Assembly (NCBI GenBank): GCA_030686995.1
Contig: CM060693.1
Location: 121,547,228 to 121,611,227 of the forward strand
Reading direction: 5' to 3'
Origin: Artemisia argyi
Lineage: Eukaryota; Streptophyta; Magnoliopsida; Asterales; Asteraceae
Length of the DNA: 64,000 nucleotides
Each line of letters starts with the position of its first letter. The stretch's first letter is position 1. The notes under the pieces are model-generated. The model saw nothing but the letters and a program-made list of their open reading frames with translations, had not been told where the DNA came from and did no database searches. Below, in pieces: positions 48,506 through 61,190 of this stretch. Position numbers and translations under genes: made by a program.

Positions 48506-49388
48506 GACCCTATTTCCTATATATAGTTTTCTAATTTTCACATTAAAAAGAGAGAAGTTTTGGAGAAACCCTAAGTACGAACTTGGTACGAATTTTACAG
48601 GTTTTTCAAGGGTTCTTAGCCCTTGATACCTTTCATGTGTAATTGAGATAAGTATTCTTTTAATTCAATTAATATGTCTATGTGTTGGTTGTCTATATCT
48701 TGTTCTTGTCTTAATTCCATCATGCTAGGCTAGATCTATCTTTTGTTTGCTTGGATCTAATGAAACCTAGATGTTAATTATGTGTTGATTACTTGTTTAT
48801 GGTTGTATTGGATGAATGAATTCGATGTTAGGCTTAAGAAAACTGGTAGATCTCCAAATGGTAACATGCTTGAACGTCTTAGGAAACATGAACTGACGTG
48901 CACTAGGTTTTATTGGTTGTATTTAATGCATGAGTAAATTCTAATGATCCCATGTTAGGAGCTTCTTAGCCGGCTCGACATAGGAGTGAAGTAGGCACTC
49001 ATAGGATTGGGGAATTAAGTGCGCCACCCCATGAATGGTATTAAGGAATACAATCCATCATCCACGCAACTATAACAAGTAATTAACGTGTAAAAGATAT
49101 CTTGGGAGTAGTAAAATCTAAGTAAACACAATTTTCTCCACTTATTGCTCACAACCTTAGTTTAATTTAGTTTATTTTCATTTCTTGTATTTTATTTTGA
49201 TTGCATCTTTAGTATTGGGTTAGTTGACTAGCAACTAATTCCGCCCAAATCCTTCAAAACCTGAGATTTTTACTTGCTTTCTAAAAAATATAAAAATACA
49301 AAAAATAATCATCTTTCACCTTTAGAACTAGTATTTAGGTTTTCTAATCCTAGCGACACTATTCCTAGCTGAACGATCAATCCCCCGG

Positions 49389-49416
49389 TACTTGTCACTA
49401 TACTATACTACAACGA
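49389..49416 (-). other. Tract complementary to tRNA-Asp 5' half, E4 5' LTR
   Basis: Element sense ends with ACTATACTACAACGA, complementary to 15 successive residues (2-16) of plant tRNA-Asp(GUC) as remembered. It is preceded by a 5-nt insertion and TACTTGTCAC, which extends the pairing toward residue 24 with mismatches. It lies 86 nt upstream of the primer-binding site for the same tRNA. The 3' LTR copy is 54913-54940. Confidence 0.75.
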
Positions 49417-49502
49417 TCAGGTACACTGCCTGGTGGGGGTTGTAAGCTTCTCAAGATCCCTTGAGAGGTAAAGCCTGGTGCGATTCTCACGTATCAAGTT
49501 TT

Positions 49503-49520
49503 TGGAGCCGTTGCCGGGGA
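49503..49520 (+). promoter_or_regulatory. E4 primer-binding site, tRNA-Asp(GUC)
   Basis: TGGAGCCGTTGCCGGGGA, one mismatch to the remembered tRNA-Asp 3' complement, 6 nt after the LTR. Confidence 0.9.
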
Positions 49521-49672
49521 ATAGTTATTGTTTAGGTTAGAATCTCTTTTTATTAGGTCTCCTTGCTAGATTCCTTTCTAGTAAGATTTTATTTTTATTT
49601 TTAGGTTTCTTTAGTCTATCTTTTTCTTTGTGTGTTTGTTCGTAATTTCCATTGACTCTTCCGTTCACCATT

Positions 49673-51106
49673 ATGGAGTACGCGAATCCACCATACCACC
49701 AACCACAAAGGCCATTCTACCCTATTGACATCTCGAATTTCAAACAATATCGAGATGAACCCATATATGATGCATGGACTCGTTTTAGAAATTTACTCTG
49801 AAAATTCCCTCATCATAGTTTCGCTTTAGCATCCCTAACCCGAACCTTTTACTATCGTGTTGGCCAATATGACCAAATGCGCATTGAGGATTTTGCCAAT
49901 GGGGACTTTAGGGAATTAAGTGCTGAAGAAGCATGGGATACCATAGAAGATTGTGCCCAATATTATTATAGGGTAGACAACCCAACAAACGTTAGTACAA
50001 GTCAATTGAATATAAATTTCCAGGATCATGAAACAAGTTTGTTTGGGGATTAATATATTAGTGTTGAGATACCTAAGTGGTTGTCATGTAATGCCATAGT
50101 ACAAGCTGAACACATAGGTGACCTTGATGTGATGGAGGATTTAGCCGAACATGATCACATTGACCAAAAAGACCTAGGTCCTATGATCGATGATGATGAA
50201 TCACAAGAAACATATGATGAATCTTTTGGGCAATATGTATATAGCAGTCAGAATATTGAGGATGATCCATATGATTCGGACATAGAAGTTGAGATGCCTA
50301 AAGAAGTACGTGAGATACTTGGGAAAATGTTAGGGTTGGATTATAATGAAACACATGTTGAGGATATAGGTGATCTTGATAAGATGGATGATAAAGTAGA
50401 AAATCTAAACTCACCAAATACCCCACAAGTCCTACCATCATTTGAGGCATACACACCACCCGTGACTTATTCGGATAAAGTAGATGAGACTTTAGGAATC
50501 CCAATTGAGGTAGAACCTTTGAACCAAACACAACTAGAGGATATAGGTTTGAATACTTATAATGATAACCCTACTCTTAGTTCTAGGGAAGTTCCTAGTT
50601 TTGATGAACCAGAGCCTCAACCAAAACCGTTACCTAATCTTCCATCCTTGGATGAAAATTTAGGAATTGAAATAGGTTCCGATCCACCCATCAAACCATA
50701 TAGTCCGGGTAGTCTTAGGACAAAGGTAGTGGACTCTAAGCCTTTTAGAGAGGAGGCCAATATAGGAGTGGAAAATGACCTTACATGCTTACATCACCCA
50801 TTTATGATTGATCACAAGAAACATTATGGGTTTAAACCGGGTTTATTAGGTCAAGATGGATTCCCAACTAGGAGTCTCTTGAAGTTGATTAAAAATGATC
50901 CCTTTCGAGGAGAAAATCTTAATCCACCCACTAACCCGATTGAATTAGGTAAGGTTATGATGATAGGAGCACACCCCTTTGAGCATATAATTCATCCACC
51001 ACTCTTTCCTCACGAAGCATATTTCTACCCTAAGGGTGTGTATCGCTACTTTCACCCGCACTTAATCCTAAGAGTAGGGAAAGCCTCCCCTATTTCCGTT
51101 AAATAA
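49673..51106 (+). pseudogene. E4 Athila-type gag remnant with two in-frame stops
   Basis: ATG 49673 (MEYANPPY). The frame is the same as the later open part from 50081, with TGA at 49799-49801 inside the WTRF…LL core and TAA at 50051-50053. About 478 codons in total. It is colinear with E3 (IYDAWTRF, PHHSF, TFYYRV, FANG, ELSAEEAWDTIEDCAQYYYR; then PSFDEPEPQPKPLPNLPSL and PFEHIIHPPLFPHEAY). It has roughly 90 extra residues between two copies of an IGDLD-x-M-[ED]-D phrase, suggesting a deletion between repeats in E3. No protease, RT or knuckle. Confidence 0.8.
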
Positions 51107-51111
51107 GGGTA

Positions 51112-51163
51112 GAGTCAGGCTCGTGACTCGAACAAAAACAAGCGCTTCTTGGGAGGCAACCCA
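51112..51163 (+). ncRNA. E4 post-stop double hairpin
   Basis: GAGTCA-GGCTCG-TGACTC (51112-51129), then TGGG-AGGCAA-CCCA (51150-51163; five pairs TTGGG/CCCAA in E3). Family 1 has CGAGTC…GACTCG then TAGGG-TTTTCA-CCCTA in the same order. Confidence 0.55.
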
Positions 51164-51945
51164 TGTTTTGTGTGATTTTATTTTTGTTTGTTTGTTATTT
51201 GCTTCCGTATGCATGCTTTATTTTTATTGTTGGTAGATCATGTTTCTCAATTAAATAGTGGAAATACTTTACTTTGTTGTTTTGGCCTAGTCTTAACTCC
51301 ACCTAAAAGTATTTTTGCAAAAGTTAAGCGTAAGGGGAAACCCCAAATATGTTTTCAAGAAACAAACCGATCATGATTCTCCACAATATTAAATGAACAT
51401 GTATATTCGTATTCGTTAGAGTCAAATGCTTGTATCGAGTCATAATGATGTTTTGCAGGATTTTCCAGGAAGTAGGACGAAGTTTTTCCAGAAATTTTCC
51501 GGAAACTTAACATAAGAATTTCTGCAGGTCACTTCTGACGGCGTCACGAGTTAACTCTTGACGGCGTCACGTGTAAAAAAATCTGAAAATTTTACCGGTT
51601 TTGTTTTTCTAACGGAGTCTTATGGTTTTTGTTAATTATTAAGTTTTATAATCTCCAGGAAATCTGCAAACTTCATTCCACAAGCATTATATCTTATTTT
51701 GTTTTCAAGGATTTAGTAACTTATATAGGATGCCGCAGATTTTACGCGAGGTTGTCTTGTCTATTTTCTCAAGATTTACAGGTTATGTATGACAAGAAGA
51801 TGATTTATATTCTGGAAGGGAAGCTTTGATTGTTCATTTTCTTGGAGGAAGATTTAACCTGGCTACCTTATTATCCATACCGAGCGAATCAGGGGAGTAT
51901 TTGATTTCATTCTTTTTACTTATTTCACTTTTACATTCTTTACTT

Positions 51946-51965
51946 GAACATTGGGGACAATGTTC
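51946..51965 (+). ncRNA. E4 conserved hairpin GAACATTG-GGGA-CAATGTTC
   Basis: A perfect 8-bp stem with 4-nt loop, followed by ATCTTAAGTGTAAGGG, a PPT-like tract. Same form in E3, with a C-G/T-A compensatory change in family 1. Confidence 0.6.
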
Positions 51966-52950
51966 ATCTTAAGTGTAAGGGTAGGGTAAAAAGATGATAC
52001 CTTACATATGCATTTTCGCTTGAGTTTGTTTTGTTTGATGGTAGATGTGTAATAAAACTATGAGAAATACTTGTTAGTGTAATTTTAGCGCCAAATTTAA
52101 AATTTTTTACAACATTTAGGAGTGAAACTTTAGCCATAGCAAGCGTCTCATGGATAGGAGATTGTATGACTAGCACATAACCGTACTTTCAAAAAAATTT
52201 TCCACCCAAATATGTGAGGTTCGCCTTTAGATTTGATAGGAAAAGCATTTACTATTAGTGCTTATGAGTGTACCGGTAGCATTTAGATTCTAGAACTTGC
52301 GTTAGTGATGCATCCCGAGACTGCTAGTGAGACTACATTCATGTAGTAGGATTTACTACATGATAAGAGGCATTAGGATCACCCTTGTGTTAAACCCGTA
52401 TCATGATTACTTGACCATTTAAGTCATATTACTTGGCTAGTTAAGTCAACTAATTTTTTCCCACACCTTAGCGTTGTACTCATTTTTAGTACACGAAACC
52501 CCTAGTACACCTCTCCGAGCCTATCTTTTCGTTTCTAACTTTAAGCATTTTACTTAAAGGAAGAATTTGTTACACCCCACTTAAATGTACAACCAAATCG
52601 CCTTAGCCTTCCGTGTATGCGCTCATTTTTAGTGCATTATTGATATTTGTTAAACCCTAAGTTAACTATCTAATTGATTACATGGTTGCTAAGTCGAGTC
52701 ATATCCTTGTACATATTGTTTTGGGACGATTGGGACTCATGGGTAAAGTACTTATTTTATGGAGTAATGGGGAAGAATATCATTTATTACCCCCATACGT
52801 ACGTTAATCTTAAAAGTACTCCAAGTGTTTTGATTTTCTTAATTCGAGTCATTAGATTAGTTTATTGTAAAGTATGTAAAGATTCAAGTGTAAGGGAAAT
52901 GCTTATTCCCTATGATGTATTTTTTTGGATGGTAGGGTAAGAGTGTATGC

Positions 52951-53057
52951 AAAAAAATAAAAAATAAAAAATAAAATAAAAAAAAATAAAAAATAAAAAA
53001 TCGAAAAAAATCAAGAAAAATAAAAAAAATAGAAAAACAGAAAAAGAAAAAAAAACA
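52951..53057 (+). repeat. E4 A-rich tract
   Basis: About 107 nt of A with scattered T, G and CG, in the same place as the E3 tract. It is interrupted differently from E3, so it is maintained or regrown and not simply copied. Confidence 0.8.
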
Positions 53058-53591
53058 TACGGACTACCATCCCTTTTCATTCTATGTTCATTTCATGTTT
53101 TTGTTATTTTTCATTTATTAGCTTAAGTCGAGTCTAGTCTTGGCTTAGCAACGCCATATTGTACATGTAATTAACCAAGATTGTTAAATCGCCACCAGTA
53201 AAACTTCCTTTATCCAACAAAACCGTGTATTTCATATCCCTACACCTAACATTACAACCCTTTAAAAGACCTCTTTGATAGTTTATCCTAGGTGCTTACG
53301 CCATGTGGTGGAGGTTTGATCCTTTCCCAAGCCTATGGTAATCTATTTTGCTATGACAGGTAGTGAGAGATATCTTCCGTTTCCATATTGTAATTTATAC
53401 GTTATTACACCCGAGAGATGTGAGTATCTAAACACTATTTGTGAGGTGCTAGTATATGACCTCCGTGCTTGTCTATTGGTCTTTAGTGGAACGATTATTT
53501 GTTGTAATTACTTTTATATTAGTATTAAATGACCCCTAACTTGTATTTTGAGTAGAATAAAAGCGCATTTGCTTGAGGACAAGCAAATCTC

Positions 53592-53607
53592 AAGTGTAAG
53601 GGTATAT
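53592..53607 (+). promoter_or_regulatory. E4 polypurine tract
   Basis: CAAGTGTAAGGGTATA abuts the 3' LTR. Confidence 0.75.
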
Positions 53608-55020
53608 GATGAGGCGAAAAATGAACCGTTTTTAGGGGGTCATTTAAGCCTGGAATTGAATTTATTTGATCAAATATTGCCCTAAATCGTTCCTTTTGTG
53701 ATTTTAGGTACTTTGGGAGAGAAATCTGGAAAAGAAAGCAATTCGGACGTTTTTGGAGCATAAAAGTGAAGAAAACGCCAAAGTCTTAATTTTCCTTGCT
53801 GGGAACAGTAGGTGACGGCGTCAAGAAGAAAATCTTGACGGCGTCAAGAGTAATTTCCATGACGGCCCAGTACAGAATTGACGGCGTCACAAGGTAAGGC
53901 GTCAAGAGGAAAAAGCATGATGGCCTGGAAACACATAACACTTGACGGCGTCAGATCTGGATCAAGGCAGTCCGAGGAGTATTTTAGCGGCGAGATGACG
54001 GCGTCACAAATTTGTTCTTGACGCCGTCAGACCCTATTTCCTATATATAGTTTTCTAATTTTCACATTAAAAAGAGAGAAGTTTTGGAGAAACCCTAAGT
54101 ACGAACTTGGTACGAATTTTACAAGTTTTTCAAGGGTTCTTAGCCCTTGATACCTTTCATGTGTAATTAAGATAAGTATTTTTTTAATTCAATCAATATG
54201 TCTATGTGTTGGTTGTCTATATCTTGTTCTTGTCTTAATTCCATCATGCTAGGCTAGATCTATCTTGTGTTTGCTTGGATCTAATGAAACCTAGATGTTA
54301 ATTATGTGTTGATTACTTGTTTATGGTTGTATTGGATTAATGAATTCGATGTTAGGCTTAAGAAAACTGGCAGATCTCCAAATGGTAACATGCTTGAACG
54401 TCTTAGGAAACATGAACTGACGTGCACCAGGTTTTATTGGTTGTATTTAATGCATGAGTAAATTCTAATGATCCCATGTTAGGAGCTTCTTAGCCGGCTC
54501 GACATAGGAGTGAAGTAGGCACTCATAGGATTGGGGAATTAAGTGCGCCACCCCATGAATGGTATTAAGGAATACAATCCATCATCCACGCAACTATAAC
54601 AAGTAATTAACGTGTAAAAGATATCTAGGGAGTAGTGAAATCTAAGTAAACATAATTTTCTCCACTTATTGCTCACAACCTTAGTTTAATTTAGTTTATT
54701 TTCATTTGTTGTATTTTATTTTGATTGCATCTTTAGTATTGGGTTAGTTGACTAGCAACTAATTCCGCCCAAATCCTTCAAAACCCGAGATTTTTACTTG
54801 CTTTCTAAAAAATATAAAAATACAAAAAATAATCATCCCTCACCTTTAGAACTAGTATTTAGGTTTTCTAATCCTAGCGACACTATTCCTAGCTGAACGA
54901 TCAATCCCCCGGTACTTGTCACTATACTATACTACAATGATCAGGTACACTGCCTGGTGGGGGTTGTAAGCTTCTCAAGATCCCTTGAGAGGTAAAGCCT
55001 GGTGCAATCCCTACGCATCA
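53608..55020 (+). repeat. E4 3' LTR
   Basis: Partner of 48106-49496; 22 bp longer overall, mainly one extra TGACG unit. It ends CTACGCATCA before GTCAT. Confidence 0.95.
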
Positions 55021-55025
55021 GTCAT

Positions 55026-56887
55026 ACATACATTTGTTATTCCCGTTCTTTCACTTTGATCTTTGTCACTTTACTTTGAAGATTCTTCTTTTTGGCGTAG
55101 AATCTTTCTTTGAATGTTGTTATCCTTTGATCTTTGTGAGAACTTTCCTTTGACTTTGTGATGCATGTATGAGCATGTGGAATCCATTGCCATGGAGATG
55201 ATGTATAGCTGCAGGTAAACAGTTAGCAACAAATCAACCAGTACTTACAGATAAGGAATTAGAGATCGTCAACAACATAGTGTGAAGACTCCTTCTAATC
55301 CTTATCCAGGCCGTTCCCATATCAGATACCCCCGAAGGAGCTTACGAGACCTACTAAGTAGCTCAATGACTGGGTGAGTCGCTGGGGATCACTCCACGAC
55401 TGTAGACCGTTTGAAACTACCGCGGACACTAAGCATAACCCATAAAGAATTACCGAAGTGACCTGCTGTCAGGGCTGTTTGATGTTGACCCTGGCAGGAA
55501 TTTCCGTTCAATCATTGAGAAATACATTTGTAATTCTCTCATAAACGTTCTCAGCAGATTAATAAGATCTGCGAAGGACTCTAAAGTTTACATCTGACGT
55601 CCTTAATGATGAACAACCAGTGTAGAAATACCATGTGTTCCTATGAGATCTTTTGATGAATCTCGGGGCTCTAGACTCGATAAGTGCACATTTGGTTTCC
55701 TATGCGAAGATTAGGGAGAGGTCTCCTGCTTCAATATCAACCATCTCTAAGAGACATGTCGATAGATTACAACGGTTCCCCGTGAGAATGAAACAAGCTC
55801 TTTTAAGAGAACTTGAGTGGCTAGAAGGTTAAGTACAGTGCGTCACTGGGTCCATGACGTCCTTATCTTCAATACCGGTGTCACCTTAGTAACAACCAGT
55901 AGCATATGAGTTGAACCCGGTGTCTGCCCTAAGGTTGAACATATAGAGGGCAATTTCTTTTCACCCTTTTTCATAACTTTTCTTTTTAATTCTTCAACCC
56001 CTTCTTTCTCCTTTCTCATTTTCTCTATTTTTTAATCATACCTAAGGACTTCTAATTCTAATCTATTGGAATTGTCCTTGGGTAGATCCCTCCGGCTCTG
56101 GCGGATCATAGGACGGTTTTTCCTAACCTTAGTCACCTTATAACACCATGACTATCCTATAATTTCCATGAAACCATTTATGAAAATCTCTCAAAGTGTT
56201 TATGAATATAAACACATTTTTGTTGACACTTTGAGAGTTTTTGTTTCTTTTGAAGGACTCCCCCTTCACATGTGCTCATGAATTTTTAAGAAATTTGCAC
56301 ATGCGTGAGGAGTTTGCACTTTTTGAATTGATCCACTTTCAGTGAACATGACCGATTCGAGACACGCTTACATCACTAGTTAGACTAGCTTGAAATTATT
56401 ACCCGTCCTGGTCAAGTCCAAAGAAAGTCTCTCTATACTGTACATTCTACTCAGACAAGTCCTATTCGAGACATGCTTACATAACTAATTAGACTAGCTT
56501 GAAATTATTACCCGTCCAGGACAAGTCTTTTCGATTACTGACATTTTAAGCTTCGTCAATTCATTGGTACATTCTGAGTCGAGCTCTTCTGAGATTCAGT
56601 CACAATCTTTAAACATCTTGATCACATTTAATCATGTCTTCTCCCCCTCAAAAATAGCATATCATGAAATTTTTGATATCAACTGATTAAGGAAAAGCTT
56701 TTTGGAGAGAAAGACAAATTCGATTTTGCATGAAATCATAACATTTTTGTTTTTATGAAATACTCCCCCTCAAAACTCGCATATGTTTTTGAGAAATGTT
56801 AAACTTTTTAAAGTTTAGAGGGAAGGAGTCTTCTTGAATCAAAATTCTGAAAGAGAAAGAAGTTTCAGATTTGTTGAATTTTGCATC

Positions 56888-56932
<45 letters not shown>

Positions 56933-57693
56933 GAAAAACAAAGACTTCTCTTTGTTTGAATAGGAATGTCGCACTGAGGCGTACAACAGTGTCCATTTTT
57001 AGGATAAGTGCACTTTGTTGATGCAAATCATTTTTGCGTAGCACTTTCCTTTCTTTGAAAACGTGAGTTGTGCACTGTAAGGTGTATACAAGTCATTTTG
57101 ATGATGAGCACCGATTTTGATAGATTTGAAAATCTTTTAGAAAAATCTTTAAAAGGTGGTGCTCAGAATGTAAGAGATTTTTGAAAATCTAATTTATCAT
57201 TAGATCAACAATCATGGTCTTGAGCTTAAAGATTTTGAAAGTTTTTCTAAAGAAAACTCAAGCCAGATAAGTGTTTAGTTTTCGTTTTAGGATAAGTGCT
57301 TAAAAAAATATTTGAAATCTTTGTTTGATTAAGCACTTTCCTTTCTTAGAAGCGCGGGTCTTGAACTGATGTGTCCAGAAGCCATTCAATTATGTCCTTA
57401 TTTGAAATCTTTTCGAGTTGATATACCCTGACAGAAGTTTTGAAAAGATTTCACTTTGAAGCACGGGTTGTAAGCTGAAGTACTTACAAGCCATTGTGAA
57501 GAAACTTTTGAAAAACGACATGTTTTAGAAAAACATTAAAAAGAACTCCCGTTCAAGCATCTGTACATGTCCGTATCATTGTTGAATGACATTTCTAGAA
57601 ACGTACAGAATATTGATTTATACGAGAGACGTGGCGTGAGAAGAATATTTTTGGATTGTTTTTGATTTTATATTGTTTTTGTATTTTTTTTTT
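55026..57693 (-). other. E5 non-coding spacer in place of pol
   Basis: No RT, integrase or protease frame is seen. It contains a direct repeat of about 64 bp (56355-56418 and 56464-56527: ATTCGAGACAYGCTTACAT…CCCGTCC-GG). There is also a set of degenerate repeats of the form GCACGGGTTGTAA-CTGA…AAGCCATT near 56960, 57060, 57350 and 57460. A 40-nt T run lies at about 56891-56930. Anti-CCCCCT purine-rich tracts (for example CCCCCTCAAAA near 56640 and 56765) are PPT-like in sense. Confidence 0.6.
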
Positions 57694-60600
57694 TTAAAAT
57701 TTTATATTTTTGTATTTTGTTTTTGTTTTTTTTTTAAATAGAAATGGGAAATCAAAAATAGAAGATTGAAAGATTGATTTTATAGAATTTACTGAATTTG
57801 AACCCTCTGAAGAATTGGGTTCTGAGATAGTTGAAGCACCTGCAACCAAAGACGAAGAGGTTTCACAAATAACAGTGTTAGAAGTACATGAAGCATCACT
57901 CTGCGGGTGTTGACTATCAACGGTTGTAATGGTTTCTACTTCCATTTCCTGATGATTATCACTATTATTTGTCTTGGTGCAACTATCAAAAATCTTTCCT
58001 GTGGGAATCCATCTAAGACCAAATGTTTTAAAAACTTTTCCCGAGGGAATCCACCTATGATAAGATCTAGACGTAGTTTTCTTATCAGATGCAGCGGAAG
58101 TCTCAGTTTTTGAAAAACTACATCCTTTAGATATCCACCTATTAGGTTTCTTATCCATTTTCTTGTTATCAACGGGTTTGTTTCTAGTTGGTGTCTTAGT
58201 GGATTGTGTCTTGGCACTTGATTTTCCTTTCTTGAGAAATTGTGTAATACAGGCATCGTGATTAGCTGAAAAAACACATTTTTGACATGTAGGACAGACA
58301 AATTCAACATTCTTGTTTAACACAGCAACTGTAACTTTGTCACTACAGTCTTTTGGAAATTGTTTGTTGTTCGATGAGACTTTGGAATTCTTTGTGTTGC
58401 ATTCTACGTTTATAGCATTCTCTTTTGTGCCACTACTCTTAGATGCACTCCAATCCCTAGTAATTTGTTGATTGTTCCTAGGTAATGGTTTACTACTACT
58501 AGCAGTGCTTTGAAATCTTGTAGAATTCATCACACTAGGTTTTACACCTAAAATTCCGTCTTTTTGAAGTTGTGTCTTTTTCCTAGCTTCCTCTAGATGG
58601 TGATTTTGGACCATGTCATTAGAACCGACAGACTCTCTAACAGTTTTTATGGTCACATTCGGTGTATTATTCCTAGAAGAGCCAGGTGTACTCACATTTG
58701 TGTTTCTTTCAACAACCAATTTTTGTTTTTCAACAATCTTTTCGTATTCACTTTGCTGGGGCAAGGGTGTTGGAGTGACTGGTTTTGTCAAATCCTTTTT
58801 CTCATCGACTTTTGGAGCAAACCGTGAAATAGACATTTTTGGTTTTTGAACCATATTTGGAACATTTGGTTTCTCCGAAGTCGATGGTTTTGCAAACTTA
58901 GTTTCCTCACCCTTCCCTTTTTGACTTTCAAGCTGAGCCCTCAAAAGATCATTTTGCTCTTTCATGTTCTTGAAAGCACGCTCATACGACAGTTTGTCAT
59001 ACTTGCATTCTTCCTTTTTTCGATCAAGTTGTTTAAAACATGACACATTTTCTTTTTCAAGCTTTATAAGAGCATTATCATATTTGGAAATAATTTCGGA
59101 GGTCTCGGCTCTCAGTCTTTCATCGTCTTGAACAGAGTATGTTTGTAAAATGATGGACATAATATCAGTAGACAGAACTGCTTCGAAGAGAGAATCATTT
59201 AACCTTTCCAAAACATTCGTGTTTTCACGAGTATCATTAACTTCGTTTACCAGGGATTTGTGGTCCTTGACAAAGTCGGCTGTTTCTTTTAAGAAAGCTT
59301 GTTAAAAATGGATTACCCTCGCACTGATGTTATTCAGTGGGATAGTAATTTCATTTTCAAACACCTTTTTCTGTTCGATATGAAAACTAGAATGCCAGTT
59401 GTTAATATTGATGGTAGTTTTAGATTCAACAATATTTTGAAGTTCTTGAATTCTCTTTTTAACGTCATCAAGAATTTCTCTAGCCTCACTTGTATTAAAA
59501 GTGTTGTTAGAGGACATTTGTTCCATTTTTGAAAGAGATTTGGAAACAACTTTCTTTTTAGACAAGAATTTCGCGAACGGTCATTTTATGGAAAACAAAG
59601 ATGGTTCTGTTTGTGGAACAAAAGTAATACCCGAAAGTTTGTTCAATTTGTTGTAATCAATGGGTTTCAAATCCTTTTGTTTCATTTTAGTTATGCTCTC
59701 TTCGACAAGTTCCATCGTTTGCACAGAATCCCGAACAACGGGAGGATCATGTTTGGTGTAAATCACATTGCCATTATACAAAACATTCTGTTCTTCCTGA
59801 GCTTTCTTGAGATTACAAGGAGTTGTGTTACCAAGAGCCATTTTATGTTTTGTATGGTAAATCGGATTAGTTTGATTTGAAATCATTTTCATTGTTTGAC
59901 TTGACTGACCCGACTTAACCACTAATTCTTCTAGATGTGCAATCATGTGTTCTGACTCTACGATTTCTTCCAAAAGTTTATCTTCTTTCTTTGCAAATTC
60001 CTTTTTCAACTCATCCCTTTCTTTTTCAAGATTGGAATAAGCTGATTTCTGTTTAGAGAGTTGGTTTTGCAAATCAGTAATTTCCACGTTTAAAGCTTTT
60101 ATCTTTTTGAAAGAATTAACGTCAAGTGTATCAAACTTGATTTGCAAAAGTTTTTCCCTTGAAACGGAATTCTGATAACCAGTTTTTAATTCAAACAATC
60201 TTTTGTGATGAAACTCAAAAGCATTAACGTTTTTCTTGTAACTCTCAAGCTCAGCGGTCAATTTAACATTCGCGGCCTTAACATCGCGCTTGACCTTTTG
60301 CACATTTTCAATTTCAATACGACAATTGTTCAATAATGATTCAAAGAAAGCACGGGTTTCCTCATCATTAGCAGCATTTTGTGCAACTTGAACTCCATTA
60401 GAATCCATATCTGGAGTTTCATAGTTAACATTGCTATTAACTTGTTCCCCCACATATGTATCGTAATTAGGTTCAGGTGGCACATAATGTGGCTGCTCAT
60501 GAGCAAACAGATTAGCATCATTACCATTATTTGGTACCTCATGGAAAGGATTTGAATCATAAGTAGGAGGAAGATCAGAATCCCTGCTTGATGTTGTTGC

Positions 60601-61053
60601 CTGCTGATTTGACATAAAGTTGTAGGTTTCATTGAGATTTACTGAATTGTCATTAAATCTTGTTGTAGCTCTAAACTCATTTTCCTCAGCAGTCAATGGT
60701 ATTCCCGATTTTTCTTTATTGGCTAGAATCAACAAGTACTGGATCTTTTCAACCTTCGTCATTGCATTGACATTGTAATTATTCCCAATATCACTGCTGT
60801 GACTTGCTGATGTAGGTTTCTGAATCCAAGTCATGAAACAATTAATCCCATTTTGATTAAGCACATTCTGATTCATAATTTGATCCATCTGATTTCCTAC
60901 ATACTGCCCTGCATATTGCATCTTGTTCCCCATCTGTATACTCGAAGCATATCCTTGCGGATTGTTGTTGTGTTGTTGGATGTTTAATTCCTTGAAGAGT
61001 GAGGCAAAACCATTGGACAAAGTACTTGTGAAACGATCATGGTGCGTTGCCAT
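57694..61053 (-). pseudogene. E5 copia-type gag polyprotein with two in-frame stops
   Basis: Three open pieces (61053-59581, 59565-59302, 59211-57694) are in one frame. They are separated only by TGA at 59583-59581 and TAA at 59304-59302, with protein-like sequence across both gaps, so they are one gag of about 1,120 codons. The first third is Asn/Gln-rich (MATHHDRFTSTLSNGFASLF…) with KVEKIQYLLILANKE. The middle is long coiled coil (…LNVEITDLQNQLSKQKSAYS…). The C-terminal part has a Cys/His cluster CPTCQKC-x6-HDAC and then three W-[IV]-[PS]-[ST]-G/K-G repeats (RWISKGCSF, RWIPSGKVF, RWIPTGKIF). These match gag C-termini I recall from Asteraceae Ty1/copia elements. It ends without entering a protease domain. 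Confidence 0.75.
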
Positions 61054-61190
61054 TGATTCAATTTAAAGTGAAAAGTTGTTCTTAGGATCTTTTGAAAGAT
61101 AACAAAGGTTGTTGTTGAAGATTAGATGTTTTTGGTGAAGATGAAAAACGTTCTCGGTTGATCAAAGGTTTTTGAAATGTAGTGAAAAAT

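Larger units (their letters stand above)
48106..49496 (+). repeat. E4 5' LTR
   Basis: It starts TGATGAGGCG and ends CACGTATCA. TATATATAG is at 48519-48527. The TGACG-N-CGTCA motifs are at 48312, 48355, 48419, 48472 and 48495 (11 bp each), the last ending 13 bp before the TATA box. Confidence 0.95.
48101..55025 (+). mobile_element. LTR retrotransposon E4 (family 2, gag-only), TSD GTCAT, inside E5
   Basis: The element spans 48106-55020 on the plus strand, flanked by GTCAT at 48101-48105 and 55021-55025. LTRs are 48106-49496 and 53608-55020. It is a diverged relative of E3 in opposite orientation, with the same order of PBS, gag, hairpins, A-rich tract and PPT. No pol. Confidence 0.95.
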
